A stretch of 10,015 nt of DNA from contig CAKPST010000063.1 in assembly GCA_934183355.1 (NCBI GenBank), positions 1-10,015 on the forward strand. Direction: 5' to 3'. A model generated the notes under the pieces. It was given only the letters and a program-made list of their open reading frames with translations, made no database searches and was not told the DNA's origin. Numbering within the stretch: the stretch's first letter is position 1; every line of letters starts with the position of its first letter. The translations under genes were made by a program, and so were the position numbers. Positions 1 to 6,931 of the stretch are shown one piece after another. Source of the stretch: an uncultured Prevotella sp. (GTDB lineage Bacteria; Bacteroidota; Bacteroidia; Bacteroidales; Bacteroidaceae).

Positions 1-1134
1 ATCTGCACTCGTATGCGTGTACCAAGAAAGGTGGTTGTAGGCTACTGGAAGAGCGAGGAAGCTCAGAAGCAGATTGCTACATGGGCTCGCGTTGCAGCAG
101 GTGTTGCCGATGCTCACAATGTTCGCTGCTTGATGTTCGGTATGAACATGAACAACGTTGCTGTAACTGATGGCGACCGCGTAGAGTTTGAGCAGCGCAT
201 GGGTTATCACGTAGACTACTACCCAGTTTCTTCACTCATGGAGTACTTCAAGAAGGTGACCGACGCTGAGGCTGACGCTCTCGTAGAGGAGTATAAGAAG
301 GAATACACCATCAAGATTGACGAGTCGGGCGAGGAAGTTTATTGGGAGAAGGTGAAGAATGCTGCCAAGGCTGAGATTGCTCTTCGTCGTGTATTGAAGG
401 ACGAGAATGCACTCGCATTCACAACCAACTTTGACGACCTCGGCGATGCTGATGTCAACGATCCTAACTTCTGCGGCTTCGACCAGATTCCGGGTCTTGC
501 TTCACAGCGCTTGATGGCAGAGGGATATGGCTTCGGTGCAGAGGGCGACTGGAAGACAGCTTGCCTCTATCGCACACTCTGGGTAATGAACCAGGGCTTG
601 GAGAAGGGTTGCTCATTCCTTGAGGACTACACTCTCAACTTTGCAGAGGACCGCACATCAAGCCTCCAGAGCCACATGCTTGAGGTTTGTCCGCTTATTG
701 CTACAGACAAGCCAAAGCTCGAAGTTCACTTCCTCGGCATCGGCATCCGCAAGTCGCAGACTGCTCGCCTCGTATTCACATCTAAGACTGGCAAGGGCGT
801 TAAGGCAACAGTAGTTGACCTGGGCAACCGTTTCCGTCTCATCGCAAGCGAGGTAGAGTGCATCGAGCCAAAGGCTATGCCTAAGCTCCCTGTAGCTTCT
901 GCTCTGTGGGTTCCACAGCCTTCGTTCGAGGTTGGTGCTGGAGCTTGGATTCTTGCCGGTGGTACTCACCACAGCGCATTCTCTTACGACATCACTGCTG
1001 AATACTGGGAGGACTTCTGCGAGATTCTGAACATCGAATTTGTCAACATCGACAAGAACACAACTATCAGCAACTTCAAGCAGCAGCTCCGCAACAACGA
1101 GATTTATTACATGCTGAACAAGGCACTGAGATAA
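1..1134 (+). CDS. araA: L-arabinose isomerase, C-terminal part (5' end outside window)
   Basis: This cytoplasmic enzyme interconverts L-arabinose and L-ribulose, the first step of arabinose use. The frame is open from base 1 (I-C-T-R-M-R), so the ATG at 13 is internal. Compared with E. coli AraA from memory (500 residues), about 135 N-terminal residues are missing. The four residues known to bind metal and substrate in E. coli (E306, E333, H350, H450) all have counterparts: Glu in AEGDWKTA (541-543), Glu in LEDYT (622-624), His in QSHMLEVCP (673-675) and the His pair in GGTHHS (967-972). The first three have the same spacing as in E. coli. Other conserved stretches are NNVAVTDGD, FTTNFDDL, LASQRLMAEGYGFG and LPVASALW. 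The protein should be active as far as can be seen. It ends in TAA and is followed by a 126-base gap with a large hairpin before the kinase gene. The identification is very secure. Confidence 0.97.
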   Translation: MCTRMRVPRKVVVGYWKSEEAQKQIATWARVAAGVADAHNVRCLMFGMNMNNVAVTDGDRVEFEQRMGYHVDYYPVSSLMEYFKKVTDAEADALVEEYKKEYTIKIDESGEEVYWEKVKNAAKAEIALRRVLKDENALAFTTNFDDLGDADVNDPNFCGFDQIPGLASQRLMAEGYGFGAEGDWKTACLYRTLWVMNQGLEKGCSFLEDYTLNFAEDRTSSLQSHMLEVCPLIATDKPKLEVHFLGIGIRKSQTARLVFTSKTGKGVKATVVDLGNRFRLIASEVECIEPKAMPKLPVASALWVPQPSFEVGAGAWILAGGTHHSAFSYDITAEYWEDFCEILNIEFVNIDKNTTISNFKQQLRNNEIYYMLNKALR

Positions 1135-1140
1135 TATCAG

Positions 1141-1232
1141 TTGAGAATTGAGAGTTGAGAGTTATGATTACTTTATATACAATTATGTATAAGCAATAAA
1201 GCATATCATAACTCTCAATTTTCAACTCTGAA
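1141..1232 (+). repeat. Long imperfect hairpin made of 7-base units, between araA and the kinase gene
   Basis: The left arm (1141-1168) pairs with the right arm (1205-1232) around a 36-base AT-rich loop. Bases 1155-1168 (TTGAGAGTTATGAT) match 1205-1218 perfectly. The stem continues to 1148/1225 with two G-T pairs (1152/1221, 1154/1219), then to 1141/1232 with two mismatches (1147/1226, 1143/1230). The G-T pairs become stable G-U wobbles only in plus-strand RNA, the direction of the operon. Both arms are heptad series: TTGAGAA, TTGAGAG, TTGAGAG on the left; CTCTCAA, TTTTCAA, CTCTGAA, ATCTCAA on the right. A small TATAC/GTATA hairpin (1176-1180 with 1187-1191) sits in the loop. No T-run follows the stem, so it is not a standard terminator. 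Similar GAGTTGAGA-type intergenic repeats seem familiar from Bacteroidetes genomes, but I cannot confirm copy number here. Possible roles are an mRNA stability or processing element, or a small dispersed repeat. Confidence 0.85.
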
Positions 1233-1260
1233 ATCTCAACCGAATAAAGATAAAGAAGAA

Positions 1261-2856
1261 ATGACAAATCCAAAACATACAATAAAGTCTGGCCGCGCCG
1301 TACTCGGCATAGAGTTCGGCTCTACACGTATCAAGGCTGTGCTTATCGACGAGACCAACGCTCCGATAGCACAAGGCGCACACGAGTGGGAAAACCGCTA
1401 CGAAGACCGCCTCTGGACTTATAGCATCGAAGACATCTGGAACGGACTCCAGGACTGCTATGCCGACCTTCGCAAGAATGTCAAAGAACAATATGATGAG
1501 GAGATTACCTCGCTCGCTGCTATCGGCATAAGCGCAATGATGCACGGCTACATGGCGTTCGGCAAGGACGAGAAGATACTCGTGCCATTCCGTACATGGC
1601 GCAACACCAATACTGGCAAGGCTGCTGCCGAACTCTCGAAGCTCTTCAACTTCAACATTCCTCTGCGTTGGAGCATCTCGCATGTGTATGAGGCTATCAT
1701 CGATGGCGAATCACACGTGAAGGACATCGACTTCCTTACAACTCTCGCAGGCTATGTTCATTGGCAACTCACTGGCGAACGCGTACTCGGCATAGGCGAT
1801 GCTTCAGGTATGCTGCCAATCGACTCTACGACAAATGATTATGACGCTTCGATGGTGGAAAAGTTCAACCATCTCATTGCATCTAAAGACCTCGGATGGA
1901 AGATTCTTGACATACTGCCCAAGGTGCTTCTAGCTGGCGATAACGCTGGTGTGCTGACCGAGAAGGGCGCAAAACTACTCGACCCATCTGGCAACTTGCA
2001 GGCTGGCACTCCGCTGTGTCCTCCTGAGGGCGATGCTGGAACTGGCATGGTAGCCACCAACGCTGTACGCAAGCGCACTGGCAACGTATCTGCCGGAACA
2101 TCATCATTCTCAATGATTGTACTCGAAAAGGCACTGAGTCGTCCTTACGAGGCTATCGACATGGTGACTACTCCATGCGGAAGCCCAGTGGCAATGGTTC
2201 ACTGCAACAACTGTACATCCGATCTCAACGCTTGGATTTCGCTATTTAAGGAGTATGCCAAATTGCTCGGTGTGGAAGTTAGCACGGGCGACATCTTCTC
2301 TAAGCTCTACAACCATGCCCTCGAAGGCGACACCGACTGCGGTGGACTTATTGCCTACAACTATTTCTCTGGCGAGCCTATCACCGGACTTCAGGAAGGC
2401 AGACCAATGTTTGTACGCACAGCAAGCGACAAATTCAACCTCGCTAACTTCATCCGCACCAATCTATATGCAGCAGTAGCCGTGCTGAAGATTGGCAACG
2501 ACGTGCTCTTCAAGGACGAGCATGTAGAGGTGGACCGCATCACTGGTCATGGTGGACTGTTCAAGACTCCAGGTGTAGGTCAGCGTATTCTCGCTGCAGC
2601 TATCAACTCGCCTATCTCTGTAATGGAGACAGCTGGTGAGGGCGGCGCATGGGGTATTGCTCTGCTCGCTGGATTCATGGTGAACAACAACGACAAGGAG
2701 ACACTCGCCGACTATCTTGACAGCCATGTGTTTGCAGGAAACAAGGGCGTGGAAATAGCTCCTACTGCCGAGGAAGTGGCAGGATTTGACACATACATCG
2801 AAGGCTACAAGGCTGGATTGGCTATAGAGCAGGCTGCGGTAGCAAACAAGAAATAA
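1261..2856 (+). CDS. araB: FGGY-family pentulose kinase, probable L-ribulokinase of the arabinose operon
   Basis: This ATP-dependent sugar kinase of 531 residues probably phosphorylates L-ribulose to L-ribulose 5-phosphate in the cytoplasm. The N-terminal FGGY lobe starts with the phosphate-binding [15 protein letters not shown] (16-30). MHG at 94-96 resembles the MHG motif of D-xylulose kinases. The catalytic base is probably Asp258 in [17 protein letters not shown] (274-282) opens the C-terminal lobe, and [14 protein letters not shown] (from 428) and [13 protein letters not shown] (from 459) form the ATP-binding part. The length fits the family (about 480-560). The sequence looks closer to the xylulokinase branch than to classical E. 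coli AraB, and many pipelines would call it xylulokinase. The araB assignment rests on its position after araA. I recall that Bacteroides arabinose operons use a similar kinase. The ATG at 1261 follows an A-rich leader (AAAGAAGAA) and sits well ahead of the first motif. The FGGY call is certain; the substrate is likely but unproven. Confidence 0.93.
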   Translation: MTNPKHTIKSGRAVLGIEFGSTRIKAVLIDETNAPIAQGAHEWENRYEDRLWTYSIEDIWNGLQDCYADLRKNVKEQYDEEITSLAAIGISAMMHGYMAFGKDEKILVPFRTWRNTNTGKAAAELSKLFNFNIPLRWSISHVYEAIIDGESHVKDIDFLTTLAGYVHWQLTGERVLGIGDASGMLPIDSTTNDYDASMVEKFNHLIASKDLGWKILDILPKVLLAGDNAGVLTEKGAKLLDPSGNLQAGTPLCPPEGDAGTGMVATNAVRKRTGNVSAGTSSFSMIVLEKALSRPYEAIDMVTTPCGSPVAMVHCNNCTSDLNAWISLFKEYAKLLGVEVSTGDIFSKLYNHALEGDTDCGGLIAYNYFSGEPITGLQEGRPMFVRTASDKFNLANFIRTNLYAAVAVLKIGNDVLFKDEHVEVDRITGHGGLFKTPGVGQRILAAAINSPISVMETAGEGGAWGIALLAGFMVNNNDKETLADYLDSHVFAGNKGVEIAPTAEEVAGFDTYIEGYKAGLAIEQAAVANKK

Positions 2857-2867
2857 CAATAAAAACA

Positions 2868-4880
2868 ATGAACTCAAAACAACTTATGTATAAAGCAGCC
2901 GACAACATCCGTATTCTGGCTGCATCAATGGTAGAGAAAGCTAACTCAGGTCACCCAGGTGGCGCTATGGGTGGTGCCGACTTCATCAACGTTCTTTTCT
3001 CAGAATTCTTGGTATACGACCCAGAATGCCCAGAATGGACAGGTCGCGACCGTTTCTATCTCGACCCAGGTCACATGTCGGCTATGCTCTACTCGGCTCT
3101 TGCACTGCAAGGTAAGTTCACACTCGACGAACTCAAGGAATTCCGCCAGTGGGACTCTCCTACTCCGGGTCACCCAGAGCGCGACATTGTGCGTGGTATT
3201 GAGAACTCATCAGGTCCGCTTGGACAGGGACATGCTTTCGCTGCCGGCGCCGCTGTAGCTGAGAAATTCCTTGAGGCTCGCTTGGGCAAGACTCCAATGC
3301 AGCACAAAATCTACGCATATATATCTGACGGTGGCGTAGAGGAAGAGATTTCACAGGGCGTAGGTCGTCTGGCTGGCGTACTGGGACTGAACAACCTCAT
3401 CATGTTCTATGACTCAAACGAGATACAGCTCTCTACTGAGTGTAAGGTGGTGATGAAGGAAGACACAGCTGCCAAGTATGAGTCGTGGGGATGGAACGTA
3501 ATCTCTATCAACGGCAACGACCCAGACGAAATACGTCAGGCTCTTGTAAGCGCACAGACCGAGCAGGAGCGTCCTACTCTCATCATCGGCCGCACCATCA
3601 TGGGCAAGGGCGCATTGAAGGAGGACGGCTCAAGCTATGAGCACAGCATCAAGACTCACGGCGCTCCACTCGGTGGCAAGTCGTTTGAGAATACTATCAA
3701 GAATCTTGGTGGCGACCCAGAGAATCCATTCGCCATCTTCCCAGAGGTGCAGCAGCTTTATGCCAACCGTCGCGAGGAACTGAAGCAGATTGTTGCTAAG
3801 CGCCGCCAACAGGAAGCTGAATGGGCTGCTGCCAACCCTGAAAAGGCAGAACAACTGAAGGAGTGGTTCTCGGGCAATGCTCCTAAGATTGACTGGAGTG
3901 CCGTGCAGCAGAAGGCTGGTTCGGCAACCCGTGCAGCCTCAGCTGCTTGCTTGGGCGTATTGGCAGAACAGGTGCCTAACATGGTTTGCTCTTCAGCCGA
4001 CCTCTCAAACTCTGACAAGACTGACGGCTTCCTTAAGAAGACACACGACTTGGTAAAGGAAGACTTTAGCGGAGCTTTCTTCCAGGCTGGCGTTTCGGAA
4101 CTTACAATGGCTTGTATGTGCATCGGTATGAATCTGCATGGTGGTGTAATACCTGCTTGTGGCACCTTCTTCGTATTCTCCGACTACATGAAACCAGCTG
4201 TGCGTATGGCTGCACTTATGGGAGTGCCTGTTAAGTTCATCTGGACTCACGACGCATTCCGTGTTGGTGAGGATGGTCCTACTCACGAGCCTGTAGAGCA
4301 GGAAGCACAGATTCGCCTTATGGAGAAACTGAAGAATCACAAGGGCGAGGATTCAGTGCGTGTATTCCGTCCGGCTGATGCCGAGGAGACAACAGTTTGC
4401 TGGGCAATGGCAATGGAGAACATGTCTACACCAACAGCAATGGTGCTCTCTCGTCAGAATATCGAAAGTCTGCCCGAAGGCAACGACTACGAGCAGGCTC
4501 GTAAGGGTGCATACGTAGTGGCTGGCTCAGACGAGGATTATGATGTCATACTGCTTGCTTCTGGATCAGAGGTTTCTACTCTTGTTGGCGGTGCAGCCCT
4601 GTTGCGCAAGGATGGCATCAAGGTGCGCATCGTGAGCGTTCCTTCAGAAGGATTGTTCCGTCGCCAGTCGAAGGAATATCAGGAGAGCGTGCTCCCGAAG
4701 AATGCCAAGAAGTTTGGATTGACAGCTGGTCTGCCAGTCAATCTTCAGGGTCTTGTTGGCGACAACGGCAAGATTTGGGGTATGGAGAGCTTCGGATTCT
4801 CGGCTCCTTACAAGGTGCTCGACGAGAAACTCGGATTTACTGCTGACAATGTTTATAAGCAGGTGAAGGAAATGTTGTAA
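2868..4880 (+). CDS. tkt: Transketolase
   Basis: This thiamine diphosphate enzyme moves two-carbon units between sugar phosphates in the non-oxidative pentose phosphate pathway. Here it would consume the D-xylulose 5-phosphate made from arabinose. At 670 residues it is full length (E. coli TktA is 663). The N-terminal cofactor domain has NSGHPGG (His29), GHMSAMLYS, TPGHPE and the cofactor/Mg motif SDGGVEEE (Asp154), where most family members have GDG. The middle pyrimidine-binding domain has AGVSE with catalytic Glu411 and THDAFRVGEDGPTHEPVEQ with His461 and His473; Glu411 and His473 keep E. coli numbering. The C-terminal domain ends in GFSAPYKVLDEKLGFTADNV. The start lies 11 bases after the kinase stop, in an A-rich spacer without an SD sequence, so co-transcription is very likely. 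A dedicated tkt copy inside an arabinose operon would match carbon flux to pentose supply. Whether this is the only copy in the genome cannot be seen. Confidence 0.97.
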   Translation: MNSKQLMYKAADNIRILAASMVEKANSGHPGGAMGGADFINVLFSEFLVYDPECPEWTGRDRFYLDPGHMSAMLYSALALQGKFTLDELKEFRQWDSPTPGHPERDIVRGIENSSGPLGQGHAFAAGAAVAEKFLEARLGKTPMQHKIYAYISDGGVEEEISQGVGRLAGVLGLNNLIMFYDSNEIQLSTECKVVMKEDTAAKYESWGWNVISINGNDPDEIRQALVSAQTEQERPTLIIGRTIMGKGALKEDGSSYEHSIKTHGAPLGGKSFENTIKNLGGDPENPFAIFPEVQQLYANRREELKQIVAKRRQQEAEWAAANPEKAEQLKEWFSGNAPKIDWSAVQQKAGSATRAASAACLGVLAEQVPNMVCSSADLSNSDKTDGFLKKTHDLVKEDFSGAFFQAGVSELTMACMCIGMNLHGGVIPACGTFFVFSDYMKPAVRMAALMGVPVKFIWTHDAFRVGEDGPTHEPVEQEAQIRLMEKLKNHKGEDSVRVFRPADAEETTVCWAMAMENMSTPTAMVLSRQNIESLPEGNDYEQARKGAYVVAGSDEDYDVILLASGSEVSTLVGGAALLRKDGIKVRIVSVPSEGLFRRQSKEYQESVLPKNAKKFGLTAGLPVNLQGLVGDNGKIWGMESFGFSAPYKVLDEKLGFTADNVYKQVKEML

Positions 4881-4891
4881 ACAAAAAAATT

Positions 4892-6868
4892 ATGACAAAC
4901 AAACGTCTCCTGTCGTGCATCGTAGCCGCTGCCTCGATGCTTGGCGCATACGCCCAGACTCACACATTCGACGTGAACACCAAGAAGGTGGGAGCTAAGG
5001 TGCAGCCTACTATGTACGGCATTTTCTTTGAAGATATAAATTATGCCGCTGATGGCGGACTGTATGGCGAACTGGTGAAGAACCGTTCGTTTGAATTCCC
5101 CGACGCGCTGATGGGCTGGAAGGCTTTCGGCAAGTTTGAGGTGAAGAACGATGGTCCATTCGAACGTTGCCCCCACTATGTAGTGCTCAACTACTCGGGA
5201 CACAATGATGCTGCAACTGGTCTGCAGAACGAGGGCTACTTCGGCATTGGCGTGGAGAAAGGCGAAGACTACCGCTTCACTGTATGGGCTAAAGCCGTGT
5301 CTGGCGAAGCTAATGTAGAGGTGTCGCTCGTAGACGAAAGCACTATAGAGGAGCATCAGGAGTTTGCTACTGCTCAGCTGAAGGTGAATAGCAATGAATG
5401 GAAGAAATATGAACTCATTCTGAAGTCGCCCAAGACTGTGCAGAAGGCAAATCTTAGACTCTTGCTGAAGGGCAAGAATGGTGTGGCTTTGGAGCATGTG
5501 AGCCTCTTCCCTAAAAATACTTTCAAGAACCGCGAGAATGGCATGCGCCGCGACCTTGCCCAGGCTCTTTACGACTTGCATCCCGGTGTATTCCGCTTCC
5601 CAGGTGGATGTATTGTCGAGGGTTCGTCGTTGGAACAGCGCTATCAGTGGAAAAACTCTATCGGTCCGGTAGAGAATCGTCCATTGAACGGCAATCGTTG
5701 GCTCTCTACGTTCAACTATCGTCTCTTCCCTGACTATTATCAGAGTTACGGATTGGGATTCTACGAGTATTTCCTATTGTCGGAGGACATTGGTGCCGAG
5801 CCTCTGCCAGTGCTCAATGTGGGCATGGCTTGTCAGTTCCAAAACCACAATGACCCATCGGCACATGTTGCTGTAGAGGATTTGCAACCCTACATCCAGG
5901 ACTGCCTCGACCTTATCGAGTTTGCTAATGGCGACGTGAACACCACATGGGGCAAGAAACGTGCTGAGATGGGACATCCAGCTCCGTTCAATCTGAAGTT
6001 TCTTGCAGTAGGCAACGAGCAGTGGGACAACCTCTACTACGAGCGTCTGCGCCCATTCGTAAAGGCTATCAAGGCAAAATATCCTAACATCAAGCTCATC
6101 GGCACATCAGGTCCTGACTCTGAGGGTGAGATGTTTGACAAGGGATGGAAGGCTATGAAGGAACTGAAGGCAGACCTCGTAGACGAGCATTTCTACAGAG
6201 ACGAGCATTGGTTCCTCTCTCATGGACTGCGTTATGAGAGCTACGACCGCAAGGGACCGAAGGTGTTTGCTGGCGAATATGCTTGCCACGGCAAGGGCAA
6301 GAAGTGGAATCACTTTGAGACTTCACTCTATGAAGCAGCCTTCATGACCGACCTTGAGCGCAATGCAGATGTTGTGGACATGGCAACCTATGCTCCTTTG
6401 TTCGCTCATGTTGACGGATGGCAGTGGCGTCCTGATATGATTTGGTATGACAATACACGCATGTTTAAGACTGTGAGCTATTATGTACAGCAGATGTATG
6501 CTTGCAACAAAGGCACAAACGTGTTGACAATGACTATGAACGGCAAAGCTATTGCTGGACAAGATGGTCAGGACGGTCTATTCGCAAGTGCTGTAGTAGA
6601 CAAACAGAAAGGCGAGGTTATTGTCAAGGTAGCCAATACATCAGACAAGGCTCAGAACATAACACTCAATCTCAACGGACTGAAAGGCTCACGCTCTGCA
6701 TCAGTGACAACATTGCAGTGTGACAATATGGATGCAGAGAATACTCTCGACAATCCTAATCTGATTCGCCCTGTGGAGACAACAGCCACATGCGAAAGTA
6801 AGAAAAATGCAAATGTATTGAGCGACAAGCTTCCTGCAAAGTCGTTCAGAATGTATAAGATTAAGTAA
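4892..6868 (+). CDS. Secreted alpha-L-arabinofuranosidase, GH51, with inserted carbohydrate-binding-type domain
   Basis: This enzyme removes terminal alpha-L-arabinofuranosyl groups from arabinan, arabinoxylan or arabinogalactan by a retaining mechanism. The 658-residue protein starts with a signal peptide (K4-R5, hydrophobic 6-18, probable cut after A-Y-A at 19-21), so a periplasmic or exported location is expected. The N-terminal segment MYGIFFEDINYAADGGLYGE is typical of GH51. A beta-sandwich region at about 60-205 resembles a CBM4/9-type insert. The catalytic barrel follows, with GVFRFPGGCIVEG (232-244). The acid/base is Glu376 in VGNEQWDN and the nucleophile is Glu462 in AGEYACHG. The C-terminal beta-domain (from about 545) ends with KSFRMYKIK. 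The length matches similar Bacteroidetes enzymes of about 650-660. The start is 11 bases after the tkt stop, so it is probably the last gene of the operon, closed by the inverted repeat just downstream. Coupling to araA/araB supports arabinose as the product. The exact polymer attacked cannot be told from sequence. Confidence 0.95.
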   Translation: MTNKRLLSCIVAAASMLGAYAQTHTFDVNTKKVGAKVQPTMYGIFFEDINYAADGGLYGELVKNRSFEFPDALMGWKAFGKFEVKNDGPFERCPHYVVLNYSGHNDAATGLQNEGYFGIGVEKGEDYRFTVWAKAVSGEANVEVSLVDESTIEEHQEFATAQLKVNSNEWKKYELILKSPKTVQKANLRLLLKGKNGVALEHVSLFPKNTFKNRENGMRRDLAQALYDLHPGVFRFPGGCIVEGSSLEQRYQWKNSIGPVENRPLNGNRWLSTFNYRLFPDYYQSYGLGFYEYFLLSEDIGAEPLPVLNVGMACQFQNHNDPSAHVAVEDLQPYIQDCLDLIEFANGDVNTTWGKKRAEMGHPAPFNLKFLAVGNEQWDNLYYERLRPFVKAIKAKYPNIKLIGTSGPDSEGEMFDKGWKAMKELKADLVDEHFYRDEHWFLSHGLRYESYDRKGPKVFAGEYACHGKGKKWNHFETSLYEAAFMTDLERNADVVDMATYAPLFAHVDGWQWRPDMIWYDNTRMFKTVSYYVQQMYACNKGTNVLTMTMNGKAIAGQDGQDGLFASAVVDKQKGEVIVKVANTSDKAQNITLNLNGLKGSRSASVTTLQCDNMDAENTLDNPNLIRPVETTATCESKKNANVLSDKLPAKSFRMYKIK

Positions 6869-6870
6869 AA

Positions 6871-6928
6871 GTATAACGGGCATTAATGACAAATACTTGA
6901 GATTGTCATTAATGCCCGTCGCTTATAC
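6871..6928. terminator. Inverted repeat between convergent genes, probable two-way terminator
   Basis: A perfect 17-base stem (6876-6892 with 6903-6919; ACGGGCATTAATGACAA on the left) encloses a 10-base loop. GTATA (6871-6875) can also pair with TATAC (6924-6928) past a 4-base bulge. It begins two bases after the GH51 stop codon and ends three bases before the stop codon of the opposing DUF4861 gene, as expected for a shared terminator. The T-tracts are not classical. The minus strand reads TATACTTTTACTT after the stem; the plus strand reaches its T-run only at 6939-6944, beyond the DUF4861 stop codon. Termination may therefore be stronger for the minus-strand transcript. The stem could also protect 3' ends. 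Confidence 0.8.
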
Positions 6929-6931
6929 CTC

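Noticed and set aside
13..1134. ATG at 13 as the true start of araA
   Set aside because: The frame is open to base 1 and the upstream residues align with the AraA interior. The gene is cut by the window edge.
1169..1176. TACTTTAT in the hairpin loop as a Bacteroidetes -7 promoter element for the kinase gene
   Set aside because: It matches TAnnTTTG only partly, has no convincing -33 TTTG partner, and lies in a loop between strong stem arms. There is not enough to call a promoter.
1141..1232. Hairpin as an intrinsic terminator after araA
   Set aside because: The stem is AT-rich, the loop is 36 bases, and no T-run follows. The next gene belongs to the same pathway and strand.
4892..4918. Cys9 of the GH51 protein (L-L-S-C) as a lipoprotein cleavage site
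   Set aside because: The hydrophobic part before Cys9 is too short, while a good signal peptidase I site (A-Y-A) follows at residues 19-21.
4853..5581. Long minus-strand open frame (242 codons) opposite the start of the GH51 gene
   Set aside because: It lies antisense to a clearly identified gene with catalytic motifs, has no recognisable domain, and begins inside the GH51 gene. It is a codon-bias shadow.
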